Source: Paragyromitra xinjiangensis (taxonomy: Eukaryota; Ascomycota; Pezizomycetes; Pezizales; Discinaceae). From it: a stretch of DNA of 64,000 bases. The position numbers and the translations under genes were made by a program. How positions within the stretch are numbered: the stretch's first letter is position 1; every line of letters begins with the position of its first letter. Positions 33,724 to 43,982 of the stretch are shown in pieces. Location: positions 3,534,001 through 3,598,000 of the forward strand of contig JBCAMK010000002.1 of NCBI GenBank assembly GCA_038503065.1. Reading direction: 5' to 3'. The notes beneath the pieces are model-generated. The model made no database searches, had not been told where the DNA came from, and saw nothing but the letters and a program-made list of their open reading frames with translations.

Positions 33724-35572
33724 TGTAAGAAAGGTAGGTGATGTAAAAGAATAGATAAAATTTAGGGTATTTGTTAATAGTCTCCGGTGGAGTTGGCCAT
33801 CTTGTAAATAATGCATGCATTTTCTCTCCACAATAATCAAAACCCACGATTATATTCAGACACCCACCACACCCTCATTAATATAAGAAATCATCAATAT
33901 AGAATACTTTCTGTTTCACCTTGCTAGCAGATTTCATGGTAATAGATATACGACGCAGTCTAGCCGCAAATAAGTCTAACCCCACCATAATACACTTACC
34001 GAGTGATACTTCATGAGAATCGAGCACCCGGTGAAGTGCGGAGCGTCCTGACAGCACCACACAGTCTATCACCGCCCGAGACCAAAAACAAGCTCCACAC
34101 ACACAGGAGCTCCCTTGGTGCTTACCGCTGAGGATAGTGGAGCAATACACCTATAAAACCCCATCTGAAACCCTTCCTGAAACCCCTCCCTCCGATTCCT
34201 TATAAACAGCCATTTTTCACGTTTCCCCCCTCACTGAAATCCATAAACTCTGGTGTTGAAGCAGAATACAACCTTCTCCTAATTTAGCCCACACTTGCTT
34301 TTTCCACGATTGGCTTTTCTTACTGGAACAGCTGATGACGCGGGACTAACGGTGAAATCCAAGGTTCTAAGGCTTGCATCTTCTCCTTGGGCTGATTATA
34401 CATCCGTCCACTGAGTGCGTATCCAGGACACCGAAGCTATAATTGTCTTACAGGGTTATCTAAAGCCCAAGGAAGCACTCGTAGCAAGCTGCAAGGCTTT
34501 TGGTGGAGCGTGATAGCAGCCTGGACGGACATGCTTCCAAATGGAGATAAAAATGGACTTTGCTGGAGCCACTAGAACCAGACAATTCAAAAGAAGGTGT
34601 GAGGAATGATAATAGAATGTTATCCAAATCGCAGCAAAAGGATAGGGTTATTTCAAAACCCGTTGGTGAAGTACAGCAGACATGTACTTCAAAAACATCG
34701 TCAGCGCTAAAAAAGAAGGCATCCTATCCCACTCAAATGTTTCCACAAACCAAATCCAATACCTCCCCGATCGTAGTCTCGTGGATGACACCTTTGTTTT
34801 ATATACGGTTTAGAACACTCGATTCTGGCCTCAAGCATACTTCGTATTCTCCCCATGTCTGTCTAGAAGGTGATCAGCAAGTTCACCACTACCACAGGGT
34901 TTCGGGAAAAAAAAGCAATCTGTTTGTGGCCGCTCACAAGCATCCCTTGCCGTGGACAAAAATAAATAAAAACGTATTTTCTTGCTGGATTATTGTACAT
35001 AAAAAGAAACTTTGTTTATCGGTGTATATAGAGCTTATCGGGTGACTTGGAACTTGCTCGCGTTATGGTTGGTGGTAAAATAAGCAGCCTTTTAGGGGAG
35101 GGGGTATCGAAAAAAAAGGGCTCCCACACACTATTGAGATTCCACCAACTCTGGTAAGGCGCTATAGCGGCGAATGTCAAGCTTTTTTTGAAAATAATTC
35201 AATGTGATACTATTCAATCTTGCAAACGAAGGAATTACTCATCGACAAAAAAAGAGGCGTTATAAAAAAAGACCCCCAACTTTTGCCTCCAGAAGTAAGA
35301 TGATAATAATCTGTGAGCAAAAAAAGTAGGGCCCAACCTACCTCCATCACAAAAAAAACCCCAGTATAAATGAGAGACACGAAAAATATAGATACAACCC
35401 TAAAAACGCCCTCCAGAACGAATGACCTGAGTTCCCTCTGAATCCTCGTTCATCACGACTAAGAGCCTTCTTCTACAGAAAAGAAAAACCACAAGGAGCC
35501 ACCATAAATTCATATATAATAAAACCGGGTATCATCCATCCTACTCAATTCATCAGAAAGAAAAAAACCTAT
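33724..35572. other. Intergenic region
   Basis: No gene recognised. A 161-aa frame at 34560-35045 has no domain and atypical Lys/Ser/Thr composition. Many A runs of 6-8 bp lie between 35100 and 35570, next to the 3' end of the following minus-strand gene. Confidence 0.45.
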
Positions 35573-36571
35573 CTACAGCGCCGGGCCACGATCAGTCGTT
35601 CCACCACTCCTATTATAGATCGGCAACCTTGGCACACTGTCTCTCTCCCCAGATCCCCTTCCCCCATCTTGCACGGGACTTGGGCTCCTCAAACTAACCC
35701 CATCTTCATCCACCTCTCTCTGCGTATTAACAGCATACGGCTTCGCCGCACCCACAACGGGGACAATCTCGCCCGATGCTGGTTGATTCGGTTCAGAATA
35801 TCCGCCCATCAAATGATGGCTCTCCACTGGAGTTATTGCAGGTGCGGGTAATAGTTGCGGAGGGGGGGAAGGCGTGTCGTAGGTGCTTGTACCGGTGATG
35901 GGGTAGACCGAGGGAGATGATTCACGATTCTTTTCGAGAGCACCAAAGTCGTGAGACTTTACCGAGGCACGGCGACGACGGCGCCAAAGGAAGAAGGCGA
36001 CTAAAAAGATAAGCGCGAGAAGAGCGATGCCTCCGATTACGCCGCCGACTATAGGACCAGTGTTGGATTTCTTCTTGGATGGATTGCCGACCGAGACTGC
36101 CTGCGTCACTGTACCATTCTTAGGGGAGTCGCTGATCTCACCGGCGCCGAGGCCGGTAACGGGGGTTGGGGTCGCGGTTGGGGGGTCTGAGATTAAAGTG
36201 GTACTTGGGACCACAGAAACGCCTGGAAGAGAAGTTGCCGTTGTTATCGGGATAACAGCAAAGGCAGGGCCAGTAGTGGTAGTACCAGTAGTGGTAGTGT
36301 CAATTGCCCCAGTCTGTATTGGGGGAGTTTGGTCCGTGGTCAAAGTAGTTGCACCGATAAGACAATTTGTGAGCAACGCTGGGTTAACACTCTGCATACA
36401 CATTTTATAACAATCGGCGTCCGGATATCGCGAACAATCCCCTCCTTGGTCCTGTCCATTTTTCCCTCTACCAGAGTCTACCGATGTAGTATCAGCTGCA
36501 ACGCTGCCGACATCTGATAATATCCAAAGGACTCCGCAAAGTGCGGCTGAAAACAATGAAATTGATCGCAT
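35573..36571 (-). CDS. Single-pass cell-surface protein with Ser/Thr-rich ectodomain
   Basis: Single exon, 332 aa. The first 26 residues form a signal peptide (ISLFSAALCGVLWILSDVGSVAA). A short segment with four cysteines follows (CSRYPDADCYKMC, then NCLIG), then a Thr/Pro/Ser-rich stalk likely to be O-mannosylated. Next come a transmembrane helix (GPIVGGVIGGIALLALIFLV) and a stop-transfer run of five arginines. The cytoplasmic tail of about 135 aa is rich in Pro/Ser with tyrosine-containing motifs. This layout resembles fungal wall-stress sensor-like or Mid2-like proteins, but without a WSC domain. I infer a plasma-membrane location and do not assign a function. The start is the only Met in front of the signal peptide. 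Confidence 0.75.
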   Translation of the reverse strand: MRSISLFSAALCGVLWILSDVGSVAADTTSVDSGRGKNGQDQGGDCSRYPDADCYKMCMQSVNPALLTNCLIGATTLTTDQTPPIQTGAIDTTTTGTTTTGPAFAVIPITTATSLPGVSVVPSTTLISDPPTATPTPVTGLGAGEISDSPKNGTVTQAVSVGNPSKKKSNTGPIVGGVIGGIALLALIFLVAFFLWRRRRRASVKSHDFGALEKNRESSPSVYPITGTSTYDTPSPPPQLLPAPAITPVESHHLMGGYSEPNQPASGEIVPVVGAAKPYAVNTQREVDEDGVSLRSPSPVQDGGRGSGERDSVPRLPIYNRSGGTTDRGPAL

Positions 36572-38919
36572 CGCAAATGATGTTTATACCGTATCGTGCC
36601 GTTTCTGTATCTGGAGGTTCAGGGTGCTCTATAAGGCTGACGATGATAGAACACAATAGTGTCTATCCGCCGGTGTCTATTGCCGACTTTCACGATGGTT
36701 GTTGGTTGTAGCGAGAAGAGAGAGAAAGGGAGGGAGGGCAGGCGAGAAAGATCAAGCCTCGATTGTAAGAGAGCCGAGAGATGATGGTCATACACACTCC
36801 ACTCACCCCCCCGTACATGCGCACACTGAAAATTCGGAAGCGTCGGCCAATAGTTTCTTTGTTTTGTGCGTCCAACTCCAGCCACAGTTACCTCTGACTG
36901 GTCCAAGAAGTGAGAGGAGTCGAAAAAAAGCAAATGGGGCTATTACCTGCAACAACTGTGGAGATACTCAAAGGAAGGGGGAAAAAAGAGAGGAAGAGGA
37001 AGTGATCCCAGGCGGGGGAAGGGGGTAAGTGCCATTTCTGAGATACTGTGTGCTAAAAGTTACACCCGTAGCTATTCGTAAAGTCAGCATCCATCCACTG
37101 GTGAAGTGATTTCCCGGTGAGGGCAACGGGATACCCGGAGCTCAGGAGCACAAAACGAGCACAAACCTAGTACAGATATGCATACCAAGCAGCAGTGACG
37201 GACACCGCAGGAATACATGTAGTGATCGTAAATAGAAAACCACGAGGATCCATAAAAGGGAGAGTGGATATCTGGATGTAAGCACTGCTGCCCTATTACC
37301 TGTGCCTCGTTTACTTGGTACTGCCCTCCACGATTAAATTACAACGGTCATTCTTCGAATCCGTCAAAAGATATAAATTCCCTTGCTCGCCAGTTGAGCA
37401 AGCTTCAGAGAAAAGACAATCCTCCGGTTATCGGTCAAATCCATGCACGTTGGGTAGCACAATGGGCTGTGAAGTTGCAGTTGTGGGTTGAGAGCTGTCG
37501 ATGGTTGCACCAACCGAGTCTTGGCCAATAGAACACGGTTAGCCTCGCCCGTTCGTTCGACTCAGCCGCACAGCATGGTCCATTGCGATACGGCACGGCT
37601 TGACATACCATGCTAACCCCAACCTGTGCTTCTGCAACAGCGAATTGGCTCAATCCGTCTACCAGCACGAACAGGGTTGGGCAGGTGTGCACTTTTCGCC
37701 TCCGTTCCCCTCACGTCTCCAACCACGGATGGAAACATCGTTTCTCGTCCACGATATGTGCTGTCGGCCTTCCGTGCACGCTGCGGCACTTGGGAGCTGT
37801 GCATTTCAGAGGACCGTCGCAGTGGTGTTAGAGCACTTTAACAACCAGGTTGTGGCATGGTATCGCATGTCCACCTATCTGTGATTACGGACGATCGCCG
37901 TTGAAGTTATTTTTAATCGCTGTAGAGTAATCGAGGCTCTGCGCCTTGAACGAATGGCTTCCCTTGAATCATCTTACTTGCAGATATAAGGCCCGCCTTT
38001 CTGCAACGGGTGATTCTTACCCACAAGCCCTAGGTCGGGTAAAATGTTAAAAGTGGAGTACGACTCTTGAGGTTATTGTTGAAAATCCCTAACCCTGTAT
38101 CTGGCTTGCAGAACCGACGCAGAACTTCTAATACGATGTTTTATGGTTGTCTCTCATGCGATGCGAAAATAAGGTTTATGAATAAAACCAACTCGGTTTC
38201 GCGTCCAATCTAAAACACCGAAAGCAACACACAATGTCAATGGGATGTATTGATCGTGACAAATTAATATACTGCGCCGCTTTCTTTCTTTGTCCCATTG
38301 CTTGCATGGTCCACCTGTTGGCTGGTGCCTAGGTGCAATCTCCTCCCTTGTAGAGAGCATGCTGTGTCGAGTGATATTGTGTGAACAGGGTTAGGTGTTG
38401 CATAATTTGCCTTAGGCCACATGATGGATGATGTCAACTTACTTCAATTTCACTCGCAGGGCATGTCCGTCGACTCGAGAATTTCTGAAACACTGAGATA
38501 CAATCACAAAATGACCGTCGATTGAGGCATCCACCTATGATGAACCTCAAACACAGTCAGATATGCTTGGGATCGGACGAACTATCTTGGAGCCGGTTTC
38601 ACGGTTTGGTCTCACCATCAGCAAATCGCAAGTCTTCACACTTGAACAATCGATCATTGATATGAGATCTAATCAAGATAAGATAAGATAGCAAGGGTTG
38701 GCCCTGATCGGTGGACAGTCACGACCACCAAAATTCCACCCACACGGCCAATAGCGGCTAGGTCGCGATGTCTTGGCAGACCTGACGCCCACACAGAAAC
38801 CCCAACACCAGACAGACTTCATCGTCAGCAAACGAATTCTCACGTCCACCCACGAAACACCACGAAGCTTACGGCCCCATTCAATTAGTCCGTCCGTCAC
38901 TTTTCTCTAAAAAAACATC
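36572..38919. other. Long intergenic region
   Basis: The stretch 37430-37880 is more GC-rich than its surroundings and open in several frames on both strands, but none shows a family signature. A TACATGTA site lies at 37214. The part from about 38650 is the promoter and leader of RACK1. Confidence 0.45.
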
Positions 38920-40495
38920 ATGGGTGTGTGCCCTTCGGATCCGTCGATTTTTTTATCTCGAATTTTTTTTGGAGACATGAGTGCTGATTCGATGGTGGGG
39001 TAATTAGCTGAACAGATGGTTTTGCGTGGGACCCTTGAAGGTAGGCAGAAATCTTGGTGGTAATTGTGAGGGAGAGGTAGGGGGATTGGGTGACTTTTGG
39101 AACATGGTTTTGGGAGATTGGGGAGTCATGATAGAATTGAAGATGCTGATATGGACGTTGGATATCAGGGCACAGCGGCTGGGTCACTGTAAGAAATTCC
39201 CTAAAGCTACTTGCTATGGAAGATACTGACTGATGTTTCAAGTCCCTTGCTACTTCCCTCGAGAACCCCAACATGCTCTTGTCTGGTTCGCGCGACAAGA
39301 CTTTGATCATCTGGAACCTGTAAGAAACACTATCGCACGAGCTTTGTCTGCAGCTGGAGGATGCCTTTCTTAGAAAGTTGTCTGATGAATTTTTGCAGAA
39401 CCCGTGACGAGATGAGCTATGGTGTTCCTAAGAGGAGTCTCCAAGGTCACTCCCACATTGTCTCTGACTGTGTATGTCTCCCGTTACCACTTTAAGCAAA
39501 CGTTAGTTTGCTGATGGTTCGAACAGGTAATCTCATCCGACGGCGCCTACGCTCTTTCCGCATCCTGGGACAAGACTCTTCGTCTGTGGGAGCTTTCCAC
39601 CGGCCAGACCACCCGCACTTTCGTCGGCCACACCAACGATGTTCTCTCTGTTTCCTTCTCCGCCGACAACCGTCAGATCGTCTCCGGATCCAGGGACAGG
39701 TCGATTAAGCTCTGGAATACTCTTGGTGACTGCAAGTTCACCATTGTTGACAAGGGCCACACTGAGTGGGTTTCTTGTGTGAGGTTTAGCCCGAACCCCC
39801 AGAACCCTGTGATTGTTTCTGCGGGTTGGGATAAGCTTGTTAAGGTCAGTTTTTATGCATCCTTTAGAGGGTTTTCTTTTTTATACAGAAGAGGAGGAAG
39901 GATCAAAGGATGCAATGCAACCTTATAGTATTTGCTACTTCAGAGACCCCATCTAGGTCTATGAGACAACCAATCACCGACGCACTGATGATACCACCAC
40001 CACCTTTATCATTTCTTAAATATATCGCCCATAATCCTAATATGACCGTTGCTAATGCTTCGCTTAAAGGTATGGGAGCTCGCGTCTTGCCGCATTCAAA
40101 CCGACCACATCGGTCACTCCGGCTACATCAACACCGTCACAATCTCCCCCGACGGTTCCCTCTGCGCGTCTGGTGGAAAGGACGGAACAACCATGCTCTG
40201 GGATCTTAACGAGTCCAAGCACCTTTACTCTCTTAACGCTGGCGATGAGATCCATGCGCTTGTTTTCTCCCCTAACCGCTACTGGCTGTGTGCTGCTACC
40301 GCCTCCTCTATCATTATCTTTGACCTCGAGAAGAAATCGAAGGTCGATGAGCTCAAGCCCGAGTTCTTGGCTGCTGGCAAGAAGAGCAGGGAGCCGGAGT
40401 GTGTGTCACTTGCGTGGAGCGCAGATGGACAAACTCTGTTTGCGGGTTATACGGATAACCTCATCAGGGCTTGGGGTGTCATGTCTAGAGCGTAG
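38920..40495 (+). CDS. cpc-2: RACK1-type WD40 ribosomal scaffold (Asc1/Cpc2)
   Basis: Exons 38920-38923, 39008-39040, 39169-39188, 39243-39319, 39399-39471, 39527-39844 and 40070-40495 encode 316 aa, close to the RACK1 standard. It reads [20 protein letters not shown], then seven WD40 blades with the usual GH...WD/WN pairs ([65 protein letters not shown]). RACK1 binds the 40S head near the mRNA exit and anchors kinases. In fungi it acts in amino-acid control and development. The first exon supplies only ATGG and the third only 20 nt. Each small exon was placed because together they restore the invariant N-terminus. Intron 6 (39845-40069, 225 bp) is far longer than the others and carries the snoRNA below. 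Confidence 0.93.
39901..39995 (+). ncRNA. SNR24: U24-like box C/D snoRNA in RACK1 intron 6
   Basis: Seen in the intron: a C-like box (AGGATGC, 39907-39913), the guide TATTTGCTACT followed by a D' box CAGA (39941-39944), a C'-like ATGAGACA near 39961, a second guide, and a D box CTGA (39985-39988). An imperfect GGATCA/TGATACC stem flanks the ends. Known: yeast U24 lies in the intron of ASC1 (RACK1) and guides 2'-O-methylation of 25S rRNA. TATTTGCTACT is complementary to the conserved rRNA AGTAGCAAATA. ATGAGACA and the following ACCAAT agree with yeast U24 as I remember it. The C box departs from RTGATGA at two positions, and the D-proximal guide differs from yeast, so expression and exact ends need proof. 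Confidence 0.78.
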
Positions 40496-42799
40496 ATGGA
40501 TGCAAGGAAAAGTAAATTTGAAAATAATAAAATATGATGGTTCCGTTTTTTTTTTTGTTTCAAATGCCAGATACTTCTAAGAAACTTATTCAAAAAAGTT
40601 GGGCCTTTTTTTTTCGGGGATTTTTTTTCTTTCTTCTTTTTTACTCTTTCTTTCTGGGTTGCGGGTTGGTAAAGTACCGGTGCCTGGTTTTGTAAAGGTG
40701 CAATGATGAGGATGATGGAATGAAAAAAGTTATTGATATCTTCATTCTGTTATCTGCAAGGTTTCATTTGGTTCTTTCCATTTCCCGTAGAAGTATTCGT
40801 GATGAGACCCGAGATATACGTCGAGATTTGAAGCTTCATGGTATATCACTCGGCTACATGCAGCCTTCCGGGTACTTAAAAATAAACCTTATCCCATGAG
40901 CCTTCAACTGCATCTTACCGTTTATACCCACCTATAAATACACCACGATTGATCAAGCTCTTGATGCTATTTTTTTAGACCGGTTTCCTTATGACACGCT
41001 GGCAGCGTCTGTGATTCCATGGAGCTTCATGAGAAGGGGGTATAGTGAATTACTTTCGCTATATACATGGCTGTGGAACCCAACTCATCGAGTCACTGCG
41101 TGGGCGTCGGTTACATGTACTTCGGGGGTGGGGAAAGGTTTGTCATCAGGTGGCCGTGCTGGTAGTGCGAAACATGACTGCCAACTCAACTCAAGACTTA
41201 AAAATTTACAACAACTTTACAAAAAGTAGAGAGGCTTCAGAGACAAAGGAAATTAAAGGCTACTTAATGAAAGGAGAGCCCCAGGGTGTTAAGGGTGAAG
41301 GGAAGAACCGGCGCTAGCGCCACCACATGGTAACAGACTTTCCCCTACACCCGCAGTACGTTCATGCTTAGAATAGTCGATCCGCGGATTCCCGCCTTAA
41401 CCTAAAGGGTTGGATGCGTGTATGAATTGTTAATTAATCTATCAATTGATCGTTGTCTAATTGCGTACTGCGCAGCATACTGAACTCTCGATCTTCAGGC
41501 ATCCGAGAGTGTACAGCATGGCCGTATCGGGTGCCTTACTTATCGTGGACGCATTTCTAGCTCTATGTTCTATTGGGGGTAGAGCTAATAGGTATTTTCT
41601 ATCGTTCTCTCACCTTCTCGGGTTCTGTTGGTTGTTGCGTTTGCGGGCTGCGGGTTATGGTCGTATCCGCTCGTGGCGGAAGGGGCTGTTGGAAGCCGTA
41701 TTTCGCCCTTGTTACTTGTTACAATTAGGGGGAGATGCCTCATTGCTGCTAAGGCTGGAGAAAATTTATTCTCGTTCAACCTAACTATCCTCCCTCCTAC
41801 AAACCGTCAGTTTTCGAAGATATTATAGCGAGGCAAACAAACCGCTCTGGGGTCCGTAAAAGCACCACACCGGCGCCACACCGGCATCCCCCGCTACAAG
41901 CAAACCTACTAATCTTCCTTCGTCATGGCCTTGGTATCTCTTCAGCGGCGACCGGAGGTTCATCCAATTCTTCTACTAGTTTGATCGCTGATTCTTTCTT
42001 TTTGACTGAGTAGCCACATGGTACGGATGTTAGTTGGGGGGATAATTAAAGGTCACGGGAATCGAACTATCGATTGGGGTTCTACGATGGATCGTATTCT
42101 GGGTGATACAAGGTTGATTTATATGTATCATCTCAAGCTTTTGTTGAGAAATTTTGCTTTTGTTTTCTGGTAAGCAGTGAGCCTATCAGTGATGCTTGTT
42201 ACAAGTATAACTTGGCATCTATACCCTCTTTTTGGGCTGATTGGGCAACAATTGGTCGGCCACTACTTTAACTCCCTCACTTTCTGGAAGAGCAAAGTAT
42301 ATTCATGATGGTTGTTTTTCTCACCCTTGAGCTGGCTAGGTATGATCATCTGGTCAACCTTTTCTTAAAGTATCTACTGGAACGCAGAAAGTAGCTAATG
42401 TTGAACAGTGATAACCTTCATGTGGATATCTTTCAACGAAGATGGCAATTACAAATACATATCCAAAGCTTTTTTTGCTCCGCTTTCCGGGTTTGGGTGG
42501 GGGGCGTCTTGTTGTGTTGACGAAGGCCAGACCTAGAAGACTGCTCCAACGGCTACAGCTGCCACGAAATCTAACGGCTTGGGGTATTTCGACTTATCAG
42601 GGAACTGACCTACTGGAAAAAGTAGTGAGAAGTAGTATTTGTAAGTGTGTTATAAGATGAAGTAGTTTAATAAACACATGTACGCCAGAACCTCCCATCT
42701 AAGTCTAAAGCTAGTAGAAATCATAACAGGAACAAACCGCACTTATCCTTGGTATATTCTGAATGCCGATAAAAAAAGAATGCCGTCCATCTTTACGCA
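40496..42799. other. Long intergenic region
   Basis: T-rich 3' flank of RACK1 (40540-40650), then AT-rich DNA. It includes a 26-bp segment (41401-41426) shared with 9127-9151 and a TACATGTA at 41112. Short frames near 41011-41828 show no family signature. Confidence 0.45.
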
Positions 42800-43982
42800 T
42801 CACTTCAACCATGGTAGTACCCCTGGATATAATAGTGACTTCGAAGATGTATCTCCAAGGCCACACCAAGTTAATAACCCTTTGAGTTCCGGACAACTCG
42901 TCATATAGGAATGAAACCTCCTCCATGGGTTCCTTCCTCTTCGCTTCGCTTTCAATTCCCCGTTCTTCGCACAAGCATACGGGTCCATTTCCCAGGCCTT
43001 TCTAGTTATTCCTTCATATTTTAGGATCTGCTCTTTAGGAGTAACTGCATGTTCCCAGTCCGGATCAACGCCCATAAATCGGAAATTCTCCTCCGGGTAC
43101 CGTAGACTGGCGCGGTGTAACTGCTGGAATCTATCGCGCTTGAAGTCATGCGAGATCACAGTTATTGCTTTAGGATAAGTACCCGTTACTTCGTGGAAGC
43201 GAGCTATCGAGAATAGAACATTTTGATACGAGTCTGTTGCACTTTCCTCGGTCGTTGTTCGAGCTAGGAGGGAAGGTGGTAGAAGGCCACGGACTGCGGC
43301 AAGATCCTATGTGAGAAGCTGTTAGCTTGAAGTTCATATACGTGGAGTGAGCAAGGGGGGCCTTACAAAATAGCCATCAGCTTCGCTTCTAGGGCCTGTT
43401 GAGGCTTTGGTTTCACCGCTAGTATATATTGTTAGCAAGGTCCACGATGTCTAGGGCGACACGAGCATACCCTGAGAAGATGAGCAAGCTTTCGGGATTC
43501 TGCAGGGCAATTGCGACTCCGCTTTCGATGTGTTGAATGAACGTCTTTATCTCTCCTTTCTGGAAGGGCTCGATTGCCCTGCATGTCATGTTAACTTCTC
43601 CACGTGTTGGAAAAAATAAAAAGGGGTTCACCTACCATTCCGTCTCATCTTCCCCCGCAGTCGGCCCTCCTAGCCAAATGGCATGACATGTAACAATCAC
43701 CAAATTCTTGATCCCAGTCATCTCCTCCCCTAGGTCTACTTCCATCGCGAGTCCCGCAGCCACAGATTCAGTCGCCTGCATATCAGCCCTTGAACCATCA
43801 TCTTCGAAATACGTCCACGACGGGCCGCCAAGAAACCACAAAAAGATGATAAAGACTAAAAAGGCCGCGTTGAGGACTTTCCGTGAGAGCCTGGGGACGA
43901 AACGTCTTCGGAGAGTATATGAATTGTCACTTTCTGGAAGCCGAATAGATAGCCCCATCATCAGAAACCTAAAGAGATTCAC
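42800..43982 (-). CDS. DUF218 domain membrane protein
   Basis: Exons 43982-43636, 43578-43471, 43418-43367 and 43306-42800 encode about 337 aa. A basic N-terminus precedes one transmembrane segment (VLNAAFLVFIIFLWFLGG, about 35-53). The DUF218 core follows: NLVIVTCHAIWLGGP (first strand and loop), EPFQKGEIKTFIQHIE, LLIFSGGETK across intron 2, and EADGYF before intron 3. Further on are TTEESATDSYQNVLFSIARF and ITVISHDFKRDRF. A conserved PEENFRFMGVDP block and a CPELKGLLTWCG-type end complete it. Introns are 57, 52 and 60 bp, all in phase, with GTTAAC or GCTAAC branch sites. DUF218 relatives are found from bacteria (SanA/YdcF-like) to fungi; the biochemical role in fungi is not established. The first Met could instead be MMGLSIR, 7 codons downstream. 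Confidence 0.82.

Noticed and set aside
39041..39168. A second snoRNA in RACK1 intron 2 (ATGATAG near 39129, CTGA near 39147)
   Set aside because: The two motifs are about 15 nt apart, far too close for a box C/D RNA, and CTGA is better explained as the branch site.
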